64,000 bases of DNA. Source: Rubripirellula sp. Lineage in GTDB: Bacteria > Planctomycetota > Planctomycetia > Pirellulales > Pirellulaceae. Of the stretch, positions 47,273 to 55,226 are shown piece after piece (position 1 is the first letter of the stretch; every line of letters begins with the position of its first letter). The translations under genes and the position numbers were made by a program. The stretch is from positions 346,523 to 410,522 of the forward strand of contig JAAXJB010000003.1 of NCBI GenBank assembly GCA_012270065.1, read 5' to 3'. Below the pieces are notes generated by a model, which saw only the letters and a program-made list of their open reading frames with translations, had not been told where the DNA came from and did not search any database.

Positions 47273-47332
47273 CAGGTTCCTTCGCTCAACAGGTGACCAG
47301 CGTATTCAGGTGGCGTGATGACTTCACGACAG

Positions 47333-48514
47333 TCAATCGACTTCCGAGCGTTTCGCGGCAACTCCGAGATTTCCCGAAGGCCGCAATTCGAAACGACGAC
47401 CATCGATTTCCAAAGTGGCATAACGAGGATTCACGTCGTAGACGGTACCTTTGAGAGTACCGATTTCAAACGCATCACCGATTTTCAGTTTCAAAGTCTC
47501 GTCACGGGTCCTGACATGCATCCATGCTGTCCATTCTCCTCCTGCCTGCAATAAAGCGGTCAGCACTGTCTGGGAGGCATCATCAAACGATGGCTTGGGC
47601 GGAGGTTCTACCGGCGGTGGTGGTGGATCCACAACTCGAACAGTAATTGTCTGCTCAGTCGTCTTCTGGGGGTAGCCACTATCAATGGCCCTTACGAGCA
47701 GTTCGAATTCCTGAGTGACATCGGAATTTACCCGCAAGGTCCCGCTTCTGGAATCGAGACGCACAAATTCCTGCGGTCCTTCAGCCAATTCGAATCTGAC
47801 ATCATGTCCCTCTGGATCTTTGAATGTAAGTGGAGTTGGTGACTCGCGTCCAACAATCGCTTCAATCGAGCGACCGCCACTGTAACGCGGTGGCTGATTC
47901 GGTGGCTCATAAAAATTGCGATTCATGATTGCAGCAACATAGGATTCGGCATCAGCATCAACACGGTAGGATGGCTCCTTGCGTTCTGGCAAGTCGTCGG
48001 GTGCATTGACCAGGCTGATCACATCCACATTCATCACCACGGAAAAGCCACCCGTCTTGACCGGTTGAATTGACAATTCACGGATACGGTGAAGGTAGTC
48101 CTTTGCATAAAAATCATGCATCATTCCGATCAGCTCTGGTAATTCCGTTGCTCCAGTGATGCGAAAATCGATCTTCTGGTAGATGCCACCCATGCGTCGT
48201 GAATTCGTAAAGTCGACCTGTACATCGTCCATGCCCTTGTCGTGAACGAGTTCAAGTAACCACTGCTGGTACTGACTGCGAGCTGTCTCAAGATTGCCCG
48301 GCAAGGATCGCGCCTGATATTCACCGAACGTCCCATCCGCGATCGCTCCCATGAATATTTTCTCTTTCAGCTGCTTTTCCTTACCTCGCAACTTCTCGAT
48401 CTCGCTTGTGCGTTGGGACACAGCAGACTGATACCGTCCATACCCGGACCAAAGCAGGTACATGATCAGGATTGTTCCAATGATCTTGACCAGATTTTTT
48501 TCTCTTTCGTTCAT
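47333..48514 (-). CDS. gspM: Type II secretion GspM/PilO-like protein with cadherin-like and PilP/GspC-like parts
   Basis: A 393-residue protein with one N-terminal membrane helix (LVKIIGTILIMYLLWSGYGRY), then a coiled coil and a ferredoxin-like periplasmic domain to about residue 170, as in GspM/PilO. Unusual additions follow. Residues about 226-296 look like a cadherin/Ig-type strand module (FELAEGPQEFVRLDSRSGTL; TVRVVD). A Pro-rich linker (PPPPPVEPPPKP) leads to residues 311-383, a small beta domain (KIGDAFEIGTLKGTVYDV; YATLEIDGRRFEL) reminiscent of PilP/GspC homology regions. The start overlaps the gspL stop by 4 bases (ATGA). The M call comes mainly from position and topology; the C-terminal reading is inference. 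Confidence 0.7.
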   Translation of the reverse strand: MNEREKNLVKIIGTILIMYLLWSGYGRYQSAVSQRTSEIEKLRGKEKQLKEKIFMGAIADGTFGEYQARSLPGNLETARSQYQQWLLELVHDKGMDDVQVDFTNSRRMGGIYQKIDFRITGATELPELIGMMHDFYAKDYLHRIRELSIQPVKTGGFSVVMNVDVISLVNAPDDLPERKEPSYRVDADAESYVAAIMNRNFYEPPNQPPRYSGGRSIEAIVGRESPTPLTFKDPEGHDVRFELAEGPQEFVRLDSRSGTLRVNSDVTQEFELLVRAIDSGYPQKTTEQTITVRVVDPPPPPVEPPPKPSFDDASQTVLTALLQAGGEWTAWMHVRTRDETLKLKIGDAFEIGTLKGTVYDVNPRYATLEIDGRRFELRPSGNLGVAAKRSEVD

Positions 48515-50298
48515 GACTTCACCTCCGTTCGGACTTCAGCGACGATTTCGTCATCTGACTTCTCGGACGACTCGGTTTCGGGTTTTGTTTCCGGTGTATT
48601 TTCGAGGCCTTCTCCGGCAGGGCTGTCAGGGGACTCATCTGTTTCTGAAGCCTCAACTTGTTCAGATTTATCCTCAACCGGCTTCGTAGCATCCTGATCT
48701 TCTTCATCTCCTCCAGAATCAGGCTCCTGACCAGCATCGGCGTCCTCGTCATCCGCACTTCGAGCCTCAGGATTGGCAACTTCGTTCTCTTCCGATTCCC
48801 CGCCAGATGATGAATCTGCGGGATTACCGTCCTCTTCCGAGACGACAGCATCGCCATCAACAACTCCATTCATTCCGATATAGCGTTGCTCACGCACATA
48901 TTCAGGTGAGATCTCGATCGTCTCAGTAAAACTCCAACGGTATTTGTCCGGAGACCTCACTTCGCTCGCACCATCACCTTGAACGTTCCTATTCGGATCT
49001 CGCACCGCAGCCTCAAACTCTTCAATCACGGAAGGCTTCGTTACCGCACCCTCGACGGTCATTATGCCACCCCCACTACGAGGGTCATTTTTCATCGATA
49101 TCGAACGTAGAATGAGTTTTTCCGATTCTGGAGCACGGCGGGCGAGTCGACGGATTTCATTGAGCCAGTTGACATCGCCATCCAGATATTGATCGACCAT
49201 TTCCGTACGTGCCAGGCTTTGGTCGGCATTTTTGACCTTCTTTTCTTTCTGTTGATTGGCCGCTTTCAAAGATTCGATCTGGTCATCCATGCTTCCCAAT
49301 TGACGAAAAATCAGAAATCCAAACAAAGCAGCGACCGCGAGAGGTATCGCTGCGATGATGTACCGTCGGTACGGGTTTTCTACCTGTTCGATCCGTTTAC
49401 GCGGATTCAAAAAGTCCAAAAGACGATCCGCACCACCTTCATCGGCTACCAGCAAGCCAACCAACGGCGCCAGGCGACCCACGTGATCTGGCATGTTCGA
49501 CTTTGCATTGCGGCCAACATCAACCAGAGAAAACGGATCCAACACCTCCACTTTGCTGTCGGTCGCCTCCACCAGCATCTTGACATCCTCTGAGTGCACC
49601 GCTGCAGACCCCCAGAGCACGACCCGCTCCAAAGTTCCACTGGACCCACAGGCAACCAGACTGCGTTTGAGTTCCCCCGCTAATGCACGCCCTCGTGCTG
49701 CCTCATCTGCTGGCATTCGAACGGTACGAACGAAGATTACCCTACCTTCGCGTGCTACAACAAACTCCGCCTCATCTGACAACAGATCAATCAGAACTGT
49801 GTCGTTCCCGCTGGAACGCTCCTGATTAACCAAATAAAGTGCGGCGGCGGCCAATGGTCGTATGGAAATCCGCTTTGACACCAGGGAATTTGACTCACAT
49901 AAGTCTCGGAGTTCATGGAGTTCCTGCTCACCCAAAGCCGCAGCAATGATTTCTACACCGGACTCACTCTGACTGGTGACCAGATAATCCACGATGGCAT
50001 TATCACCCGCCGTAGCAAAACTCTTGCCCGCCTGAAAACGAACCATGTCGGGAAGTTCTTCTTCCGGCACAGGCGGCAATTGCAACTCACGAAGCTCAGC
50101 CTTACCTCGTCCAATTGCGACCAATGTCTCGGAGTTTTCCAAGCCCTTGCCGTCCAACGCCGCCTTCAACGTCTCCAGAACATTGTCTTCAATTGGAAGT
50201 ACCTGGGCATCAGTGACTTTGACATTGCTGCCGCTGCATTGCGCGGCAACCAACCTCAACTCACGTTCATCCCAATCGATCGCTAGTCGTTTCACCAT
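48511..50298 (-). CDS. gspL: Type II secretion GspL (PilM/PilN-like) with long acidic tail
   Basis: A 595-residue protein. Residues 1-300 form an actin-like PilM/GspL cytosolic domain (KRLAIDWDERELRLVAAQ; IDLLSDEAEFVVAREGRVIF). A membrane helix lies at 312-332 and a PilN-like periplasmic domain at about 335-475. Residues 480-595 are almost entirely Glu, Asp, Ser, Pro and Gly, and are predicted disordered. The protein recruits the assembly ATPase to the inner-membrane platform. It pairs with the overlapping gspM and lies 206 bases after gspK. The acidic tail is not part of standard GspL and would be periplasmic. Confidence 0.82.
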   Translation of the reverse strand: MVKRLAIDWDERELRLVAAQCSGSNVKVTDAQVLPIEDNVLETLKAALDGKGLENSETLVAIGRGKAELRELQLPPVPEEELPDMVRFQAGKSFATAGDNAIVDYLVTSQSESGVEIIAAALGEQELHELRDLCESNSLVSKRISIRPLAAAALYLVNQERSSGNDTVLIDLLSDEAEFVVAREGRVIFVRTVRMPADEAARGRALAGELKRSLVACGSSGTLERVVLWGSAAVHSEDVKMLVEATDSKVEVLDPFSLVDVGRNAKSNMPDHVGRLAPLVGLLVADEGGADRLLDFLNPRKRIEQVENPYRRYIIAAIPLAVAALFGFLIFRQLGSMDDQIESLKAANQQKEKKVKNADQSLARTEMVDQYLDGDVNWLNEIRRLARRAPESEKLILRSISMKNDPRSGGGIMTVEGAVTKPSVIEEFEAAVRDPNRNVQGDGASEVRSPDKYRWSFTETIEISPEYVREQRYIGMNGVVDGDAVVSEEDGNPADSSSGGESEENEVANPEARSADDEDADAGQEPDSGGDEEDQDATKPVEDKSEQVEASETDESPDSPAGEGLENTPETKPETESSEKSDDEIVAEVRTEVKS

Positions 50299-50504
50299 TT
50301 GTTTCTCAATTCATTCCGCGAAGTGTTTCTGCCACCAGAGATCAACCCGTGACAAGCAACCTGCTTACAAAATCAAATTCCGCTTATTCTGTTTCTGTCC
50401 GATAATTCATACGACGCAAAACGCCCATGTGTGCCGCTGACCCGAAGATTTGACATGCATATCTGAACCGGTCGTCGGTTTCCCTGTCTTGACTTTCTCT
50501 GTGG

Positions 50505-52190
50505 TCAGTTCCCCTGTTCACCGTTGAAATCATCGGATTGCCCCTCGAGGCCTGTGAAGGACCGCGTACCGAGCACAGAGAGGTCGAATCCCCTCCCAAG
50601 GTGACTCAGATCCCGCCACAACACAATTTTCGGGTTCACCGTTGTGGCATCAATGATCACTTCTGCTCGACTCGAAACGCCACTCTGCTCGTAATAACCG
50701 ACGATTTGAGCCCGATAAATATCACCACCGCATGTAATCAACGGTGTCAGTTGTCGCATCTCGTCCAGCGTGACCAATCCCTCAACCAGCGGCCAGGTTT
50801 CAAACTGCCGATTTGGATCATCGGAGTTCATGTCTCGTGATTCGATAATTCCTTCGACAGCTTCCTCTGGCAGCATTGGGATCCCGTACAAGAGCTCCGC
50901 AGGACACTCATTTATGTTAATCCGTCCCGGCATGACTTCGACCTCTTGAGTGGTCAAAGCATCCATTAAAAGCGGCATGTAGAGTCCCATGGAAATGAGA
51001 TCCTCAGCAAAAGGTGAAGTGTAGGTGCGTGCGTTATCACCATTTCCTACCGTTACCGTCGCTCCAACCAGATCCAATATCTGCGTCAGGGACGTTCCCC
51101 CTCCTCCACTGAGGTCAAATTCACTGATCAAGTCCGCGGTCCAACGCCCAGCGACTTCCGCCTGTTGCCCTCCACCGATATTTCCGCTCAACAAGGACAT
51201 CGCCGAGTTCGACTGGCCCGCGATGCGATACGCAGCGATGAATGTTGCGTAGTCATCATTTTCGAGTGCCTCGGCCAATTCCTCATACAGGATCTCCAAA
51301 TCATCCTGATTCACGTTGACCCTGAAAGTGCCATCTCTTCGCTTGCTACCCTCGGCGCCATGCACGGTCAGGTAAGCAGCCCAACCTAGCGAACCAGCAG
51401 TTTCAACAGTGACTCCAAAACGCTGTTGTTCATCAGCATCCAAAACGCCATTCCGATTGGCATCTGCCCCGAACAACAAAGTGGGCGTAACGCCTCGAAC
51501 CAGCAGAAGCTCCTCAACGCTGAGTACGGGTCCGTTTTTGGGTACATAGGGAGTCGGCAGGGTGGAATAATACTCCGCCTCAGCACCAAATGCGCGAGCC
51601 TCCTCATCCTCGTCCAACCAATCAAGAATGGCGTCGGCAATGTCTTCAGTCATCCCGGGCAGCGTGAGCAGCAGTGATACTGCAATATTATCGCTTGTGG
51701 CCTCATCACCAGTTGATTCGTCCGCTTCGTCGATCCCGGATACTGCGGACACCAACATGCCAGCCGGACTATTCTCGAGCACGGTGAGGGCATTCAGATT
51801 CAATTTCGCTGATTCATTCTGCAAACCAAAGCGAAGACCTGCCAATCGTCCTTCGTCGTTCAAACCCGGGGCCAAGATCGAAAAATTCGAGGGGGTAGAG
51901 TTATCATCTCCAACAGAAACATTGACTGCCTGGAACATCTGGGGATTGTTGTAAACACCACCATAATCAACCCGCAACTCAGGTGGTTCTGCAAGCAACA
52001 ACCGGACTGCCTCAGCACCCGACTCTACATTGACTCGGGTCTGTACAAGGTCACCCGACAGATAGGCCGAATCGTCATAAGCCAACATCAAATCGGTGAA
52101 GGAATAAACCGCCATTGTCGCAATGGCAATCACGATCAATACAAGAACAAGAAAAAATCCATTGCGTGCAGCCGAGTTTGGTAATTTCAT
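50505..52190 (-). CDS. gspK: Type II secretion minor pseudopilin GspK
   Basis: A 561-residue pseudopilin-like protein. The N-terminus is short and basic, then RNG/FFLVLVLIVIAIATM, a prepilin cleavage site after Gly without the Glu at mature position 5, as is normal for GspK. The large globular part has the helical domain (LLLTLPGMTEDIADAILDWL with DEDEEARAFGAEAEYYSTL) typical of GspK and a second HhH-like region (INECPAELLYGIPMLPEEAV). An EF-hand-like loop lies at residues 242-253. It is longer than the roughly 330-residue E. coli GspK. Its start overlaps gspJ by 4 bases. It caps the pseudopilus tip with GspI and GspJ. Confidence 0.88.
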   Translation of the reverse strand: MKLPNSAARNGFFLVLVLIVIAIATMAVYSFTDLMLAYDDSAYLSGDLVQTRVNVESGAEAVRLLLAEPPELRVDYGGVYNNPQMFQAVNVSVGDDNSTPSNFSILAPGLNDEGRLAGLRFGLQNESAKLNLNALTVLENSPAGMLVSAVSGIDEADESTGDEATSDNIAVSLLLTLPGMTEDIADAILDWLDEDEEARAFGAEAEYYSTLPTPYVPKNGPVLSVEELLLVRGVTPTLLFGADANRNGVLDADEQQRFGVTVETAGSLGWAAYLTVHGAEGSKRRDGTFRVNVNQDDLEILYEELAEALENDDYATFIAAYRIAGQSNSAMSLLSGNIGGGQQAEVAGRWTADLISEFDLSGGGGTSLTQILDLVGATVTVGNGDNARTYTSPFAEDLISMGLYMPLLMDALTTQEVEVMPGRININECPAELLYGIPMLPEEAVEGIIESRDMNSDDPNRQFETWPLVEGLVTLDEMRQLTPLITCGGDIYRAQIVGYYEQSGVSSRAEVIIDATTVNPKIVLWRDLSHLGRGFDLSVLGTRSFTGLEGQSDDFNGEQGN

Positions 52191-53179
52191 AGCCCCGCCT
52201 CCGACAAGTCATCTTCTTCCGCAGTCTCAATCGGTACAGCCATTGGCAATCTGACGATATGCGTAAAAGATCTCATGGATTCGGGTCCCAACGAGGAGAG
52301 GGTATCCTCATCTTCCGTGGCGGCCAACGCTGGATCAACCATGTAAATGGTCACCTGAACTGCAAGCGGCAGTTCACCAAACTCATCGCTACTCCACTCC
52401 AATTGCCAGGTCAGCCCATCCCAATACGAAAACTCAATTGCTTTGACCTCTGGCGCCAACAAGTCGCCTGTCTGGTTCAGCGTACTGATATTACCCATCG
52501 TTGCCGCTTCCAAAGTTGCGGCACGGTCAAGCGATCTGCGAACAAGGCCACCTGATGTCAGATCGGTAGCATCAGGGTCGAGTTCGGCGAGGGAATCCAG
52601 TACACCCGCGGTGGAATCATCTGACTGCACATAATACGCCACCGTTTTCAGATCACTTGGAACATCCTGTAACGTGGCAGTCGTTTGATCCATCATTTGA
52701 ACGTACTCTTCCAATCTTGGCAGCCGACTCAAATCAAGTTGGATCTGATACTGATTACCAATCAAGCCTGGCGTCTGTAAAACAGCAACACCACTGGTAA
52801 GGTTAAGCGGTACGGCATCCATTTCTTCAACGATGTCTTCTTCCATACTGATGCCGGCGGCGGACAAATCCTCCTCTTCGCCACCTCCACTCTTATCACC
52901 TTCTTCTTCGCCTCCAAGGCTGGAAGAAAGAAGTTCTTCCAAGCCAGACATGTCTGCTGGCTCACTGTGCAAGGTTGCCCGCAGATCATCCTCGATCATC
53001 TGCATCACAGCGGCAGCCATCTGGGTTTGCTGGATATCCATGTTGCGCACATTCATATCAACCGCGTAAAACTGGAAGGCCGTTCCGATGAGACCCATCA
53101 GAACTACGGACATCGCCAGAGTCAGCAGTACTTCCAGCAACGTGAATGCGCGGTTCAACCCAGCTCTGACTCTGATCAC
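52187..53179 (-). CDS. gspJ: Type II secretion pseudopilin GspJ
   Basis: A 330-residue pseudopilin with N-terminus RVRAGLNRA/FTLLEVLLTLAMS. The mature residue 1 is Phe and Glu5 is present, but the residue before the cleavage site is Ala, not Gly. A globular domain follows with an acidic insertion (about residues 90-120, EEEGDKSGGGEEEDLSAA). Position between gspI and gspK, each overlapped by 4 bases, and length above that of GspI and GspH support GspJ. It forms the pseudopilus tip complex. Confidence 0.85.
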   Translation of the reverse strand: MIRVRAGLNRAFTLLEVLLTLAMSVVLMGLIGTAFQFYAVDMNVRNMDIQQTQMAAAVMQMIEDDLRATLHSEPADMSGLEELLSSSLGGEEEGDKSGGGEEEDLSAAGISMEEDIVEEMDAVPLNLTSGVAVLQTPGLIGNQYQIQLDLSRLPRLEEYVQMMDQTTATLQDVPSDLKTVAYYVQSDDSTAGVLDSLAELDPDATDLTSGGLVRRSLDRAATLEAATMGNISTLNQTGDLLAPEVKAIEFSYWDGLTWQLEWSSDEFGELPLAVQVTIYMVDPALAATEDEDTLSSLGPESMRSFTHIVRLPMAVPIETAEEDDLSEAGL

Positions 53180-53712
53180 GACGTTTCCCCCAGAGCTTCG
53201 GTTCCTTCACGTGCTGCTTCTTCTTCCGCCTCCAATTCCTCAAGTCCAAGAGCAGGATCAATCATCCAGCGGACAAGTGAATATCGTGCAATAGGCTCTC
53301 CCCCATCAGGATCCTCCGCTTCAACAAGCACGCGGATAAGCAAAATCCCACCCAGCTGTCCTGGCTGCACTTCGACGGAAAACGAAAACGGGGTAGTGGA
53401 CTGTGAGTCGAAGGAATCAACAGGAGTCATGGGTTGAGTCTGTGGAGAAAACCCTGAAGTGCTGTTGAGCAGTACTTCCGAAAGTTTCGCCTGGCAAATC
53501 ATCCTTGCGATCGACAAATCACGTGCCTCTCGAGCTGCCGAGATACCTGTATCAACGATCCGACTCAGAATCGCTAACGAGCCACCCAGAATTGCCAGAG
53601 CAAGCAGGATTTCCAACAGAGAGAAACCTCTCCGCACGCATCGCCGAACCCGTTTCCGCCGTTGCCTGTGGCAGTCAGCAGGCAGCCTGGAACTATCGCT
53701 TCCCACGATCAT
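53176..53712 (-). CDS. gspI: Type II secretion pseudopilin GspI
   Basis: A 178-residue pseudopilin. A long basic leader (about 28 residues, rich in Arg) precedes CVRRG/FSLLEILLALAILGG, a canonical cleavage site with Gly at -1 and Glu at +5. The globular part is short and ends near ALGLEELEAEEEAAREG. It overlaps gspH and gspJ by 4 bases on each side. Size and order identify it as GspI. Confidence 0.85.
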   Translation of the reverse strand: MIVGSDSSRLPADCHRQRRKRVRRCVRRGFSLLEILLALAILGGSLAILSRIVDTGISAAREARDLSIARMICQAKLSEVLLNSTSGFSPQTQPMTPVDSFDSQSTTPFSFSVEVQPGQLGGILLIRVLVEAEDPDGGEPIARYSLVRWMIDPALGLEELEAEEEAAREGTEALGETS

Positions 53713-54314
53713 GGCGCCAGCACCTCGCTCACAGTGGTTTCACCTGTGATTCCGCGAATCTTGACAACAACCCGTCCCATCGTGGGATGGCTCAGGCCAA
53801 TCAATGCGGTACTGGTTGTTCCATCAGGATAGAACAGCACGGGACGACTCCAACCCTGACCCTGATCGGACGCCGTGAGCTCTTCAATTTCCATGGCCCG
53901 CACCGCCGAGACGACATTCACAGCAGCAACTGTGATCTCATCAGGTAACTCAATGGTCTCGATGGCCGACTCGTCTTCCTCGATGATGAAAGCCGCAGCC
54001 TGATCTGCTCCAGTCAACAGAGCAGCACCGGTTCCGGTTTGATCAATCGCTTCTGTCGCATCCATGGCCGAGTAGTACGGCTTAGCCCGCAGGGTGTCTC
54101 CTTCGAGCATCCCTTCGAGCATGATGACACGACCGGAACGCATTGCCTCAACCCGCAACCTTGCAACGCTGCTGCGGACTTGATCCCCCGCACGCATCAA
54201 GCGACGATCATTCAAAAGCATCCCCCACTTGGGCATCGTCATCGAAGCCAGAGCGGCCAGAATTGCGATCACCAGCAAGAGCTCAAGTAGCGTGAAGGCT
54301 GAACGGCGTGACAA
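53709..54314 (-). CDS. gspH: Type II secretion pseudopilin GspH
   Basis: A 201-residue pseudopilin. The N-terminus is MSRRSA/FTLLELLLVIAILAAL, with Glu5 present and Ala at -1. The body has KWGMLLNDRRLMRAGDQVRSSVARLRVEAMRSG, typical of GspH/FimT-like minor pseudopilins that follow the N-terminal helix with a second amphipathic stretch. It is 102 bases after gspG and overlaps gspI by 4 bases. Confidence 0.85.
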   Translation of the reverse strand: MSRRSAFTLLELLLVIAILAALASMTMPKWGMLLNDRRLMRAGDQVRSSVARLRVEAMRSGRVIMLEGMLEGDTLRAKPYYSAMDATEAIDQTGTGAALLTGADQAAAFIIEEDESAIETIELPDEITVAAVNVVSAVRAMEIEELTASDQGQGWSRPVLFYPDGTTSTALIGLSHPTMGRVVVKIRGITGETTVSEVLAP

Positions 54315-54416
54315 TGGAGCGTTCCTGCGGTGGGCCGACTGAAGTTACAAAACCAATCCTATGGGCAATCAACGTCTGGAGCAGTCCCGCCCGCAGTGCA
54401 TCGGGAAACCGTCAGA

Positions 54417-54851
54417 TCAGCTCCCCTCAACAGTGATGTCATCATCAGTGTTCATTTGTTGATCAAGACCTGAGCTTCGCAGCTCGAATGTCCCTCCGTT
54501 GACACTGTATTCTAGGTCGTTATCCCAGGAATCCTTGGGAATTTCGTCAATGATCGGTGAAACCCACTTCGCCTTCTTGGCAGCGTCGGAAGGACCGTCC
54601 CGAAGCATTTCAAGACTCTCGGGGAGTCCATTCATGCGGATTTTGTACATTTTGACGTTATCTTTGAGCCCGTTCAGGATGACTTCCGTAGCCGACTGGT
54701 TGGCTCCATCCTGCACGCCACTGAAATTGGTAACGCCAATTCCAATGATCATGACCAGAATTGCCAGTACAAGGAGCAACTCGAGCAGAGTAAAACCGCT
54801 CCGTGATGAGTGGGATGATCGGTGCGATCGAATGTGATTGCGATGGTGCAT
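54417..54851 (-). CDS. gspG: Type II secretion major pseudopilin GspG
   Basis: About 144 residues from ATG 54851. The open frame reaches back to 55094, but the 81 extra residues look non-coding. The leader is rich in His, Arg and Ser, then SRSG/FTLLELLLVLAILVMI, a canonical prepilin site. The C-terminal domain has the GspG pattern ILNGLKDNVKMYKIRMNGLP, DGPSDAAKKAKWVSPI, PKDSWDNDLEYSV and the terminal strand/calcium loop QQMNTDDDITVEG. It is the first gene of the operon and the building block of the pseudopilus. Confidence 0.9.
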   Translation of the reverse strand: MHHRNHIRSHRSSHSSRSGFTLLELLLVLAILVMIIGIGVTNFSGVQDGANQSATEVILNGLKDNVKMYKIRMNGLPESLEMLRDGPSDAAKKAKWVSPIIDEIPKDSWDNDLEYSVNGGTFELRSSGLDQQMNTDDDITVEGS

Positions 54852-55226
54852 TGCCTTTGCCGGACGTTTTGTTGAAGTAAGTAGGTGTTCGAATGACGAT
54901 GATTTCACCGTCCCAACAACTATAATAACCACGGTGTCTAGGGATAGTTCCGATTTCATTCCGCCTTCGGGCTTAGTTCCAAATACGTGGCAGGATCGTA
55001 CAAACTGACACAATTCGCCAAAATTTGGCGATGCGGTGAACTCGACACGAAACGGACAATCGGCAAAAGTCCCAGAAACCTTCGACTTCGCCAAGATTTC
55101 TCCGTATTCCGCGGTAGAATAGGCTTAGAAAGCGAATAATGTTAGAGAGGGTCGGTCAGCGACCCCCGGCGCCCCTCGCTCGGGCGTTTCATCCCATTCC
55201 GGTTCCCTCATCTCCAAAGAACAAAA
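54852..55226. other. Divergent intergenic region between gspG and the coiled-coil gene
   Basis: These 375 bases contain the promoters of two divergent units. Besides the palindrome listed separately, TAGAAT at 55115-55120 is a fair -10-like hexamer for the rightward gene. GGGTCG/CGACCC (55149-55165) can form a hairpin in its leader. No gene was found. Confidence 0.45.
55015..55031. promoter_or_regulatory. 17-base operator-like palindrome
   Basis: TCGCCAAA (55015-55022) and TTTGGCGA (55024-55031) are perfect arms around a single central base. It lies 164 bases upstream of gspG and 196 bases upstream of the divergent gene. Such symmetry without a loop is more like a dimeric regulator site than an RNA hairpin. 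No bound regulator is identified. Confidence 0.5.

Noticed and set aside
47273-47332. Thiamin-pyrophosphate riboswitch upstream of the NMT1/THI5-type importer
   Set aside because: The 60 bases before the ATPase gene lack the conserved CUGAGA and ACCUGA-type elements, and there is too little space for the aptamer.
54852-55094. N-terminal extension of GspG
   Set aside because: The longer frame puts 81 residues of uneven composition before the prepilin leader; ATG 54851 gives a normal leader and length.
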